Part shown: positions 6,022 to 12,021 of the stretch, in pieces
Numbering within the stretch: the stretch's first letter is position 1
Layout: each line of letters starts with the position of its first letter
Notes under the pieces: model-generated
The model's database searches: none
The model's input: only the letters and a program-made list of their open reading frames with translations
Told to the model about the DNA's origin: nothing
Position numbers and translations under genes: made by a program
Assembly (NCBI GenBank): GCA_041745765.1
Contig: JBGTIH010000194.1
Location: 1-12,783, forward strand
Reading direction: 5' to 3'
DNA: 12,783 nt
Source: JAHCHG01 sp041745765
Lineage (GTDB): Bacteria > Acidobacteriota > Blastocatellia > Pyrinomonadales > Pyrinomonadaceae

Positions 6022-6310
6022 CCATTCCAATTCAACAAACAATTTACTCAAATAAATAAACTGACATATTTGTAAGCCGCAGATAATTTTATAAATGCCC
6101 GCGTTACGATCTCGCTACTGACAATGTCTAATAAAATCTCGCTTTTTAATATCTGTTCATTCATCTTAAGTATCTATCTCCCTTTGAGCCAAGGATTTAG
6201 TCGTTTATTATAAATGCAAAACCGGTGCCAAAGATTTGAATCGCGTTTTATATCAATAAACATCGGTATTTTTTTTCTTTTCGTGAAAATTCGATATTTA
6301 TGCACCAGGT

Positions 6311-6368
6311 CAGATTGACAGATTTTGGTTACCAGATTGACAGATTTTGCGACAAATAGACTGATTTT
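6311..6368 (+). repeat. Direct repeats upstream of ubiX
   Basis: CAGATTGACAGATTTTG occurs perfectly twice (6311-6327 and 6333-6349, period 22). A third degenerate copy lies at 6353-6368 (13 of 16 positions). They sit 20-77 bp before the -35 of the ubiX promoter, a position for an activator or repressor. They could instead be the relic end of an insertion sequence, because IS21-type ends carry repeats of similar length. Confidence 0.6.
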
Positions 6369-6387
6369 CTAAAAAATTGTCAGACCT

Positions 6388-6417
6388 TTGACTTTGGAAA
6401 TAATAAAAAAATGATAA
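6388..6417 (+). promoter_or_regulatory. Candidate promoter of the ubiX operon
   Basis: TTGACT (6388-6393) and TGATAA (6412-6417) are 18 bp apart, with an expected start near 6424, about 16 nt before the ATG at 6440. No Shine-Dalgarno site is visible in the short leader. Confidence 0.4.
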
Positions 6418-6439
6418 AGTTAATATATCTGAAAAATTT

Positions 6440-7057
6440 ATGGAACTAACAGTCGCAATCACGGGCGCATCAGGCACGATTTATGCTTACAAAACTTTGC
6501 AGCTTTTGGCGGAAAGCGGCGCGGTAGAAACGATTAATTTAATAATGTCGGGCGTTGCGCCGATTGTCGCGCAGGTCGAAATGGGCGCGAATATCAAAAA
6601 CCCCGATACTAAAAAAATCAACGAATGGCTCGGTTTGGCGGAAACGTCCAAAATTATAAGATTTTGGCAGCTCGATAATCTGGCGGCAAAACCTTCTTCC
6701 GGGTCGAACAAACAGGCGGGAATGATCGTCGTGCCGTGTTCGATGGGAACGCTCGGCGCGATTGCTTCCGGCGCGGGAACGAATCTGATTCACCGCGCGG
6801 CGGACGTTTGTCTTAAGGAAGGCAGAAAACTCGTCATCGTGCCGCGTGAAACGCCGTATAATTCGATTCATCTGGAAAATATGCTGAAACTATCTAACAT
6901 CGGCGCAAGAATTCTGCCGGCAAGTCCGGGCTTTTATCACCGTCCTAAATCAATCGGTGAACTCGTTGATCATTTGTGTTTCAGGATTTTAGATCAATTC
7001 GATATTCCGCATTCAAAACGGACGCAATGGACGGGCGAGGAGGTTTTAGAGCAATGA
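6440..7057 (+). CDS. ubiX: UbiX family flavin prenyltransferase
   Basis: UbiX attaches a dimethylallyl group to FMN to make the prenyl-FMN cofactor of UbiD-type decarboxylases. The 205-residue length is normal for the family. Motifs seen are AITGASGTIYAYK (6-18) at the flavin-binding N-terminus, VVPCSMGTLGAIASG (97-111), HRAADVCLKEGRKLVIVPRE (118-137) with ETPYN following, and ILPASPGFYHRPKS (159-172). It opens an operon: its TGA overlaps the ATG of the methyltransferase, and mqnD follows. In futalosine-route organisms UbiX/UbiD-like proteins are proposed to remove the carboxyl group from the prenylated 1,4-dihydroxy-6-naphthoate, which fits this neighbourhood. The matching UbiD-like partner is not in the window. 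Confidence 0.93.
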   Translation: MELTVAITGASGTIYAYKTLQLLAESGAVETINLIMSGVAPIVAQVEMGANIKNPDTKKINEWLGLAETSKIIRFWQLDNLAAKPSSGSNKQAGMIVVPCSMGTLGAIASGAGTNLIHRAADVCLKEGRKLVIVPRETPYNSIHLENMLKLSNIGARILPASPGFYHRPKSIGELVDHLCFRILDQFDIPHSKRTQWTGEEVLEQ

Positions 7058-7806
7058 ATACAATCGAAAGATTTTCAAACCGCGTTGAAAATTATGTAAA
7101 ATATCGTCCGGGTTATCCGCCGGAAATGCTTGATTTGTTTCGCGAAAAGATGAATCTGACGGAAAATTCCGTGATCGCCGACATCGGTTCGGGAACGGGG
7201 ATTTCATCGAAAGTTTTTCTGGAAAACGGCAACGAGGTTTTCGGCGTTGAACCGAATCAGGCGATGCGCGAAGCTGCGGAGAAGTTTTTAGAGGATTTTC
7301 CGAAATTTAAAAGCTTCAGCGGAACTTCGGAACAAACGACGCTTCCCGAAGGATCGGTTGATATAATCATCGCGGCGCAGGCATTTCACTGGTTTGATAA
7401 GGAAAAAACGCGCACGGAATTTCAGAGGATTTTGAAAGACGGTGGTTTTGTCGCATTAATTTGGAATGAACGCTTGCTCGACACGAACGAATTTTTGCGC
7501 GATTATGAAAAAATTCTCATTGAATTCGGCACGGATTACGAAAAAGTCCGGCACGATGCGATTTCTTTGAAAGATTTAAATGTCACTTTTCAGACGCATT
7601 TTTCGCATTCTAAATACAGCAACAATCAAACGCTGGATTTTGAAGGAATGAAGGGCAGAATTCTGTCGTCTTCGTATATGCCTTCGCCGCAACATCCGCG
7701 ATTTGACGAGCTTATAAAAAACCTCAAAACGCTTTTTGCAGAACATCAAAAAAGCGGTAAAATACAAGTTTTATATGACACGAATATTTTTTATTCGCAG
7801 TTTTAA
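7054..7806 (+). CDS. Class I SAM-dependent methyltransferase
   Basis: The 250-residue protein has a Rossmann-type methyltransferase fold. Motif I is VIADIGSGTG (about 40-49), the acidic end of strand 2 is VFGVEPN (about 63-69), and the post-core block is AAQAFHWFD (about 108-116) followed by RILKDGGFVALIWNER. The N-terminus FSNRVENYVKYRPGYP is typical of a broad group of putative methyltransferases and not of the MenG/UbiE menaquinone methylase. The ATG at 7054 is chosen over an upstream in-frame start because a strong Shine-Dalgarno sequence (GAGGAGG, 7037-7043) precedes it and it overlaps the ubiX stop as ATGA. mqnD starts 3 nt after its stop, so the three genes are probably co-transcribed. 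A menaquinone-related substrate is possible but unproven. Confidence 0.88.
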   Translation: MNTIERFSNRVENYVKYRPGYPPEMLDLFREKMNLTENSVIADIGSGTGISSKVFLENGNEVFGVEPNQAMREAAEKFLEDFPKFKSFSGTSEQTTLPEGSVDIIIAAQAFHWFDKEKTRTEFQRILKDGGFVALIWNERLLDTNEFLRDYEKILIEFGTDYEKVRHDAISLKDLNVTFQTHFSHSKYSNNQTLDFEGMKGRILSSSYMPSPQHPRFDELIKNLKTLFAEHQKSGKIQVLYDTNIFYSQF

Positions 7807-7809
7807 TTT

Positions 7810-8658
7810 ATGGAAACACGCACTGAAAAACGAATTATAACCGTCGCACATTCGCCCGATTCGGACGATGCTTTTATGTTTTACGGTTTGGCAACAAACA
7901 AACTCGAAACCAACGGATTGAAGTTTGAACACACTCTCAAAGACATTCAAACCCTTAATGAAGATGCGAAAAACGGAGTTTATGACGTAACGGCGATCAG
8001 CTTTCACGCTTACGCTTACGTTTCCGATAAATACGCGCTTTTGCCGCACGGTGCGAGCATCGGCGATAAATACGGTCCGATTCTCGTTTCAAAAGATCAG
8101 AAAAAGGCGGAAGATATTCCAAATCTGAAAATCGCCGTTCCCGGCGAATTAACGAGCGCGTTTTTAGCTTTAAGAATTTATAATCAAGATTTCGAATATG
8201 TAGTCGTTCCGTTTGACGAAATTATTGATTACGTTCTGAAAGGAAAAGCCGATGCGGGGCTTTTGATTCACGAAGGACAGCTTTTTTATAAACAAGTCGG
8301 GCTTGATAAGGTTTTGGATTTGGGCGAATGGTGGCATGAGCGAACGGGCTTGCCCTTGCCGATGGGCGGAAACGTCATCCGGCGCGATCTCGGTGAAGAT
8401 TTAATGAAAGAAGTTTCTAAGCATCTGCACCGAAGCATCGTCTATTCGATGGAAAACCGCGAAGACGCGCTTGCCTACGCGATGCAGTTTGCCCGCGATA
8501 TGCCGCCCGAACTCGCCGACCGTTTCGTGGCGATGTGGGTCAATGATCTGACGCTCGATTACGGCGACAGAGGCAGAGAAGCCGTCAAACTTTTGCTGAA
8601 AGAAGGTTTTGAAAAAGGCATTATCACGCGCGAAGTTCAGGTTGATTTTGTAGAATAA
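7810..8658 (+). CDS. mqnD: MqnD, 1,4-dihydroxy-6-naphthoate synthase
   Basis: MqnD converts cyclic dehypoxanthinyl futalosine to 1,4-dihydroxy-6-naphthoate in the futalosine pathway to menaquinone. The 282-residue protein has the two-lobed periplasmic-binding-protein-like fold of the MqnA/MqnD family. Motifs seen are AHSPDSDDAFMFYGL (13-27), AISFHAYAYV (62-71), the substrate-binding GELTSAFLALRI (112-123), and DAGLLIHEGQLFY (148-160) with H154, the equivalent of the proposed catalytic base. No signal peptide is present, as expected for a cytoplasmic enzyme. It is third in the ubiX operon, 3 nt after the methyltransferase. Its presence indicates that the host makes menaquinone by the futalosine route; mqnA, mqnC and mqnE must lie elsewhere. 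Confidence 0.95.
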   Translation: METRTEKRIITVAHSPDSDDAFMFYGLATNKLETNGLKFEHTLKDIQTLNEDAKNGVYDVTAISFHAYAYVSDKYALLPHGASIGDKYGPILVSKDQKKAEDIPNLKIAVPGELTSAFLALRIYNQDFEYVVVPFDEIIDYVLKGKADAGLLIHEGQLFYKQVGLDKVLDLGEWWHERTGLPLPMGGNVIRRDLGEDLMKEVSKHLHRSIVYSMENREDALAYAMQFARDMPPELADRFVAMWVNDLTLDYGDRGREAVKLLLKEGFEKGIITREVQVDFVE

Positions 8659-8690
8659 ACTAACCCGCAATTAAACCCGATGTGAGTAAA

Positions 8691-8720
8691 AGGAAAATCT
8701 TCGTGATTTCTTCGTGAAAA
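8691..8720 (+). repeat. Short direct repeat between mqnD and the next gene
   Basis: CTTCGTGATTT and CTTCGTGAAAA stand head to tail in the otherwise featureless 191-nt gap between mqnD and the membrane-protein gene. It resembles a one-armed version of the octamer-type intergenic repeats seen elsewhere in this window; no second arm is present. Chance cannot be excluded for two copies. Confidence 0.35.
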
Positions 8721-8849
8721 TTCCTGGATGGATATTTCAAACAGTTTCTAATCAAAACATCCGGCAAAAAGTGGAACGGCTGACGAACGCCTTAAACCGA
8801 TTTAATTCAAAAAAACGGCGCAACAATCTAAATTTTCGCGGAGAATTTA

Positions 8850-9230
8850 ATGTATGTAATCGCATTTTTCGGATTTTTGATGATGATTCTCAGCGTTCTG
8901 ATGATCGCGAAGCCCGATTATTGGGCAGACGGAATCGTCAAATTCAGCGAAAAATGGTGGTTTCATCCATTTGAAATAATCAGCAGATTCGTTTTCGGTC
9001 TGCTGTTCGTTTTATACGCGGATCAAACTACTTATCAGACTTTGATTTTGGTGATCGGTTATTTATTGATTGCTGTCAGCATTGGTCTGCTTTTCACGCC
9101 GCCTTCAAAACACAAACAATTCGCGCGCTGGTCGGCGCAGAAATTCCGAAACAAATTCCGTCCGTTGGGTTTCGTTTCTTTGCTGTTCGGCGCGTTTCTG
9201 GTTTTTTTGGCAATCAAGATGAATTTTTAA
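8850..9230 (+). CDS. Small four-helix membrane protein, unknown function
   Basis: The 126-residue protein has four hydrophobic segments, at about 2-20, 41-57, 63-83 and 106-124. A charged loop (PPSKHKQFARWSAQKFRNKFRP, about 84-105) sits between the third and fourth. Tryptophans flank the membrane edge at W25, W36 and W37. I do not recognise a named family. The start is supported by GGAG at 8840-8843, 6 nt before the ATG. It reads in the same direction as the ubiX operon, but a 191-nt gap separates them, so co-transcription is uncertain. Confidence 0.8.
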   Translation: MYVIAFFGFLMMILSVLMIAKPDYWADGIVKFSEKWWFHPFEIISRFVFGLLFVLYADQTTYQTLILVIGYLLIAVSIGLLFTPPSKHKQFARWSAQKFRNKFRPLGFVSLLFGAFLVFLAIKMNF

Positions 9231-9477
9231 AATTTGAATATATCGCTTTAATAAAAAAAGATTTCAGTAAAATGAACAAACATTTATCCGCACATTTTTT
9301 TTAGTTGTCTGCGAACAGTGCTAAAATAAATATCACACGCAATTAAATTCAAAGCGGTCGGACGATATTTGTTCCGATTGCACAGATTTCATTTTATTTA
9401 TGTTAGTTTCTTACGACAAAAAAGCGATGGGATTTTTCTAAACTTTAATTAATGCGAATCAGGTCTTGAAATAAATC
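9231..9477. other. Intergenic stretch without recognisable features
   Basis: This A+T-rich stretch follows the membrane-protein gene. I see no convincing reading frame, strong hairpin or promoter in it. Confidence 0.5.
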
Positions 9478-9537
9478 AGCCTCATTTATGAGGCTTTCCG
9501 CCGCAGGCGGCTTTTAGCCACGCTATTTATGGCGTGG
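9478..9537. other. Three stacked hairpins
   Basis: AGCCTCA-TTTA-TGAGGCT (9478-9495), CCGCC-GCA-GGCGG (9498-9510, followed by CTTTT) and CCACGC-N8-GCGTGG (9518-9537) follow one another with only 2-7 nt between them. The second could act as an intrinsic terminator for the upstream gene. Together with the inverted repeat at 9561-9638 they make a compact structured block that may be a mobile or RNA-level element. Confidence 0.65.
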
Positions 9538-9560
9538 TCAATGATTTGAGATTTGCTCGA

Positions 9561-9638
9561 AGGGCATTTTAACGTCCTTTTCACTTGAGCCAAGAATATT
9601 TGGTGCTAAAACTATCAAAAAGGACGTTAAAACGCCCT
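9561..9638. repeat. REPIN-like inverted repeat, 22-bp arms with 34-nt spacer
   Basis: The left arm (9561-9582, AGGGCATTTTAACGTCC onward) and right arm (9617-9638, ending GTTAAAACGCCCT) pair at 20 of 22 positions around a 34-nt spacer. Each arm is internally palindromic (GGGC-GTTTTAAC-GTCC type). The architecture matches the element at 3466-3554, although the sequence differs. It ends 7 nt before the ATG of the antitoxin-like remnant. Confidence 0.75.
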
Positions 9639-9645
9639 GTTTGGA

Positions 9646-9714
9646 ATGCAGCCTCAACGCGACCACGTCATACATTATTCGCCCGATGAACTGCATGAGG
9701 AACTCGGTTTGTGA
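9646..9714 (+). pseudogene. Possible antitoxin C-terminal remnant
   Basis: Only 22 codons are open (MQPQRDHVIHYSPDELHEEL, then GL) before a TGA that overlaps the GTG start of the PIN-domain remnant as GTGA. The acidic tail YSPDELHEEL looks like the end of the small antitoxins (UPF0175-like) that precede DUF3368/PIN toxins. An in-frame TAA lies just upstream and a repeat element ends 7 nt before the ATG. I read it as the tail of a gene whose front was lost. The family assignment is weak. Confidence 0.35.
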
Positions 9715-9869
9715 AAGAATCGGTCGTGTCCGACAGCACTTGTTTGATCGGTTTGGAGCGCGTCGGCGAATTGGACATTTTGCCTGCGCTTTTTGATTCG
9801 GTGATGATTCCGCCGGAAGTCGAGCGCGAAAACTACGAAATGATGCTTGACTATTACCGCAAAATTTGA
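9711..9869 (+). pseudogene. Truncated PIN-domain (DUF3368/VapC-like) toxin
   Basis: Starting at GTG 9711, the 52-residue frame reads VVSDSTCLIGLERVGELDIL near its start, followed by ALFDSVMIPPEVERE. This is the typical first 40-45 residues of a DUF3368/VapC-type PIN nuclease, with the first catalytic aspartate at residue 8 (SD). A complete protein would have roughly 150 residues and further acidic residues. Here the frame ends after an unrelated-looking tail (YEMMLDYYRKI). It is therefore almost certainly inactive as a ribonuclease. Its start overlaps the stop of the antitoxin-like fragment, the usual toxin-antitoxin operon arrangement, so the pair looks like a decayed module. Confidence 0.6.
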
Positions 9870-9886
9870 ATCTAAAAATTCACTTT

Positions 9887-10180
9887 ATGGAAATTGTTTC
9901 TCCGACTTGGTGCTTAAAAAATCAGCGTTGTGATTGTTGTGATGAACAAGGCGCGTTATATTTTTCCACCTGTCCAAATTGCAGGCAAGTTGTTCTTGTC
10001 TGCGACGAAATTGGAACTGTATTTCCAAATCCGAAAGATTTGACGCAAGCAATTTATGGTGCGATTGACGCTCCTACATATGTTTGCCAAAATTGCGGAA
10101 AAGCTTCATTTTCAGAATTCAGAAATTCAGCTAGCGATGAAATACTAAGCCTCGGCTTTGTCGTTGGCGACTACGAATAG
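9887..10180 (+). CDS. Small cysteine-rich zinc-ribbon-like protein, unknown function
   Basis: The 97-residue product contains C9, C15, C17, C18, CPNC (29-32), C39 and CQNC (67-70), enough for two zinc-ribbon sites. Between them, residues 43-62 (GTVFPNPKDLTQAIYGAIDA) contain no cysteine. I chose the ATG at 9887 instead of the in-frame TTG at 9866, which lies inside the toxin remnant. No clear Shine-Dalgarno site is present. I do not recognise a named family. It lies directly after the decayed toxin-antitoxin pair but shows no sequence link to it. A metal-binding or nucleic-acid-binding role is only a guess from the cysteine pattern. Confidence 0.7.
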   Translation: MEIVSPTWCLKNQRCDCCDEQGALYFSTCPNCRQVVLVCDEIGTVFPNPKDLTQAIYGAIDAPTYVCQNCGKASFSEFRNSASDEILSLGFVVGDYE

Positions 10181-10259
10181 AAAGACGCTTTCATTTTGAA
10201 AAACATTCCAAAAGAAAAAAATTGCCGACAAATCGAAAACCAAGTGTGCGAAAAACATA

Positions 10260-10772
10260 ATGTATGGAATGAATAGACAAAAACTGCAATTGATGCCGCA
10301 CGACGAAGCGTGGAAAGATGATTTTCTGGCGGAACGTGCGCGCATCGAAACGGCAATTGCAGATTCATCAATTATTATCGAACACATCGGCAGCACGGCG
10401 ATTCCGACCATTTGGGCGAAACCTATTATGGATATTGCTATTTTGTGCGGTGCGAAAAGTCTCGAAGCGGTTGCGAATGCTTTGTCGAAACTCGGTTATG
10501 AATATCGCGGGCAATTCGATGACGAAGACGGGCATTTTTACGCTGTTTTGGACAGAGATAATATTCGTTTTTGTCAGGCGCATATTTACACGGAAGCGAA
10601 TGCGGATTGGCTTTTGAAACTCAAATTCCGCGATGTTTTATCGGAAAATCTCGAACTGGCGCGGGAATATAACGATTACAAACTGGAACTGGCGAAAAGA
10701 GTTTCAGACAAATCCGAATATGCGGAAATTAAATCGAAATGGGTTGATACGTTTATACTGAAAATATTATGA
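10260..10772 (+). CDS. GrpB family protein (UPF0157, nucleotidyltransferase fold)
   Basis: The 170-residue protein matches the GrpB/UPF0157 pattern. It has QLMPHDEAWKDDFLAERARI near the N-terminus, then IIEHIGSTAIPTIWAKPIMD (about 39-58), where the GS and KPxxD residues are the nucleotidyltransferase-like signature. This is followed by a loop with H-rich motifs (DEDGHFY, QAHIYTEA) and a helical C-terminal half. Some relatives are fused to kinases or linked to coenzyme metabolism, but the biochemical role of free-standing members is not settled. Start choice is uncertain between ATG 10260 and ATG 10269, because neither has a good Shine-Dalgarno site. Its TGA overlaps the ATG of the DUF779 gene, so the two are probably translated together. 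Confidence 0.9.
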   Translation: MYGMNRQKLQLMPHDEAWKDDFLAERARIETAIADSSIIIEHIGSTAIPTIWAKPIMDIAILCGAKSLEAVANALSKLGYEYRGQFDDEDGHFYAVLDRDNIRFCQAHIYTEANADWLLKLKFRDVLSENLELAREYNDYKLELAKRVSDKSEYAEIKSKWVDTFILKIL

Positions 10773-11071
10773 AAGAAATCCCGAGAGTAAAAGTAACCGA
10801 CGAGGCGAAAAAAGTCATCGGCGAACTTCGCGCCAAAAACGGCGAATTGCTGTTTCATCAATCGGGCGGCGGCTGCGACGGCTCTTCGCCGATGTGCTAT
10901 GCAGACGGCGATTTTATTGTTGGCTCATCCGATATCTGGTTAGGAGAAATTGACGGCTGTGATTTTTATATGGCAAAAGATCAGTTTGAATTCTGGCAGC
11001 ATACGGAACTCACGATTGACGTTACGCCGGGGCGCGGTGCATCATTTTCGCTTGAAATTGAGGTTTATTAG
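10769..11071 (+). CDS. DUF779 domain protein
   Basis: This 100-residue protein carries the DUF779 signature: VTDEAKKVIGELRAKNGELL, then FHQSGGGCDGSSPMCY (29-44) with C36 and C43, then WLGEIDGCDFYM (57-68) with C64, and a C-terminal beta stretch (TIDVTPGRGASFSLEIE). The three cysteines suggest metal binding. Members of this family are often encoded beside aldehyde or alcohol dehydrogenases, but no such enzyme is here; the partner is a GrpB-family gene, with a 4-base ATGA overlap. The function is unknown. The protein is close to the family's usual length. Confidence 0.88.
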   Translation: MKEIPRVKVTDEAKKVIGELRAKNGELLFHQSGGGCDGSSPMCYADGDFIVGSSDIWLGEIDGCDFYMAKDQFEFWQHTELTIDVTPGRGASFSLEIEVY

Positions 11072-11141
11072 GAAATCGAGAGTTTTCACCTTTGAAGAAT
11101 CACAAAATTTAATCGAAACGCGACTTGGCGATATGATTTAA
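11070..11141 (+). pseudogene. Possible N-terminal remnant of a DUF2203-like gene
   Basis: Directly after the DUF779 stop, one frame reads RKSRVFTFEESQNLIETRLG and DMI before TAA. The block RVFTFEESQNLI resembles the start of DUF2203 proteins (FTLEEA-type motif). It stops 7 nt before the repeat element at 11149-11259. With only 23 codons and no standard start codon this is suggestive only. Confidence 0.2.
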
Positions 11142-11148
11142 AGCCGTT

Positions 11149-11259
11149 TTTAACGCAAAGTCGCAAAGACGCAGAGGCGCAAAGGAATTTTTAATTTTTA
11201 AAACTGAATCCAACTTTAAATATCTTTGCGACTTCGCACCTTTGCGTCTTTGCGTTAAA
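11149..11259. repeat. Two-armed octamer repeat element upstream of the ArsC-family gene
   Basis: The left arm (11149-11184) consists of about four copies of an 8-nt unit, CGCAAAGN, after TTTAA. The right arm (11224-11259) is its inverted counterpart (CTTTGCG units), pairing at 30 of 36 positions around a 39-nt A+T-rich spacer. The right arm ends 8 nt before the ATG at 11268, so in the mRNA the arm covers the Shine-Dalgarno position. I recall similar CGCAAAGA arrays in intergenic DNA of unrelated bacteria. Confidence 0.75.
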
Positions 11260-11267
11260 TTATAAAA

Positions 11268-11618
11268 ATGAAAATTACCGTTTACGAAAAACCGACTTGC
11301 ACGACTTGCCGGAAATTGAACAAACTTTTTGACGAAAAAGGCATTGATTATCGAAAAGTAAATTATTTTATCGAGCCTTTGACGGAAGAAAAGCTGAGCG
11401 AACTTTTTGAAAAAGCGAATCTTTCGCCGTTTGACGCGGTGCGGAAAAACGAGCCTGTTTATAAGGAATTAAATATCAAGGAAATAAAAGATGAAAACGA
11501 GCTGATTAAATTAATTGCCGAAAATCCGAGCATTTTGCAGCGTCCGATTGTCGAATTTGGCGAAAAGGCAATTCTCGCGCGTCCGGTTGAAAAAGTTGCA
11601 GAAATAATCAAAATATAA
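11268..11618 (+). CDS. ArsC/Spx-family thioredoxin-fold reductase
   Basis: The 116-residue protein is of the ArsC/YffB/Spx family. C11 lies in KPTCTTCRK, giving a CxxC pair (C11, C14) as in Spx-like members. The three arginines that bind oxyanion in Escherichia coli ArsC (R60, R94, R107, with C12) have counterparts at R59 (AVRKN), R92 (LQRPIVE) and R105 (LARPVE). It may therefore be a glutaredoxin-linked arsenate reductase or a related redox protein; no arsenic efflux or sensor genes are nearby. No Shine-Dalgarno site is visible, and the leader is occupied by the octamer repeat element. The DUF2237 gene follows after 4 nt, so both are probably one transcript. Confidence 0.88.
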   Translation: MKITVYEKPTCTTCRKLNKLFDEKGIDYRKVNYFIEPLTEEKLSELFEKANLSPFDAVRKNEPVYKELNIKEIKDENELIKLIAENPSILQRPIVEFGEKAILARPVEKVAEIIKI

Positions 11619-11622
11619 AGTT

Positions 11623-12018
11623 ATGAGTTTAACCAACGGAAACGGACACCGACCGAAACCGAAAAATGTTTTAGGCGGCGAATTAAAGAGTTGCTGCACC
11701 GATCCGATGACCGGATTTTACCGCGACGGATTTTGTCAGACCGGCGCAAACGACACAGGAAGCCACGTTATTTGCGCGATCGTAACGGACGAATTTCTGG
11801 AATTTTCAAAAAGCCGGGGCAATGATTTAAGCACGCCGCGCCCGGAATTCGGCTTTCCGGGATTAAAGGACGGCGATAAATGGTGTCTGTGCGCCCTGCG
11901 CTGGCGCGAGGCTTTTGAAGAAGGTTTTGCGCCGCAAGTCATACTGGACGCGTGCCACGAATCGGCTTTGAATTTCGTAAATTTGGAAGATTTGCAAAAA
12001 TTTTCCAATAAAGATTAA
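11623..12018 (+). CDS. DUF2237 family protein
   Basis: The 131-residue protein is an almost full-length match to the DUF2237 pattern. It reads NVLGGELKSCCTDPMTGFYR (15-34), CQTGANDTGSHVICAIVT (38-55), then the highly conserved SRGNDLSTPRPEFGFPGLK (64-82) and GDKWCLCALRWREA (84-97), with a final ACHESAL motif. Conserved cysteines at 24, 25, 38, 51, 88, 90 and 111 and the histidines suggest metal binding. No biochemical function is established for this family to my knowledge. It starts 4 nt after the ArsC-family gene and is probably co-transcribed with it. Confidence 0.92.
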   Translation: MSLTNGNGHRPKPKNVLGGELKSCCTDPMTGFYRDGFCQTGANDTGSHVICAIVTDEFLEFSKSRGNDLSTPRPEFGFPGLKDGDKWCLCALRWREAFEEGFAPQVILDACHESALNFVNLEDLQKFSNKD

Positions 12019-12021
12019 TTT

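Larger units (their letters stand above)
6022..6439. other. Divergent intergenic region between larB and ubiX
   Basis: No gene is visible in these 418 nt. On the minus strand a TATAAT (6212-6207) could drive larB, without a good -35. On the plus side it holds the 22-nt direct repeats at 6311-6368 and the ubiX promoter. The sequence is A+T-rich, and I see no riboswitch I can name. Confidence 0.5.

Noticed and set aside
5944..6051. N-terminal extension of LarB to an ATG at 6051
   Set aside because: The extra 36 codons are encoded by a terminator-like hairpin and A-rich runs, and the conserved LarB start matches the ATG at 5943.
6976..7053. Longer methyltransferase starting inside ubiX
   Set aside because: A strong Shine-Dalgarno sequence (GAGGAGG) and an ATGA overlap support the ATG at 7054; the extension is ubiX in another frame.
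7054..7806. Methyltransferase as MenG/UbiE
   Set aside because: The operon context suggests it, but the N-terminal UbiE/MenG signature is missing and the motifs fit a generic methyltransferase group.
8714..8974. 86-residue frame between mqnD and the membrane-protein gene
   Set aside because: Its second half is the out-of-frame shadow of the gene at 8850, the GTG start has no ribosome binding site, and no motif is recognisable.
10950..11069. Frame overlapping DUF779
   Set aside because: This part is a shadow of the DUF779 gene; only the short tail after 11070 is discussed as a possible remnant.
11149..11259. CRISPR array (short repeated units)
   Set aside because: The 8-nt units are directly tandem with no unique spacers, and no cas genes are present.
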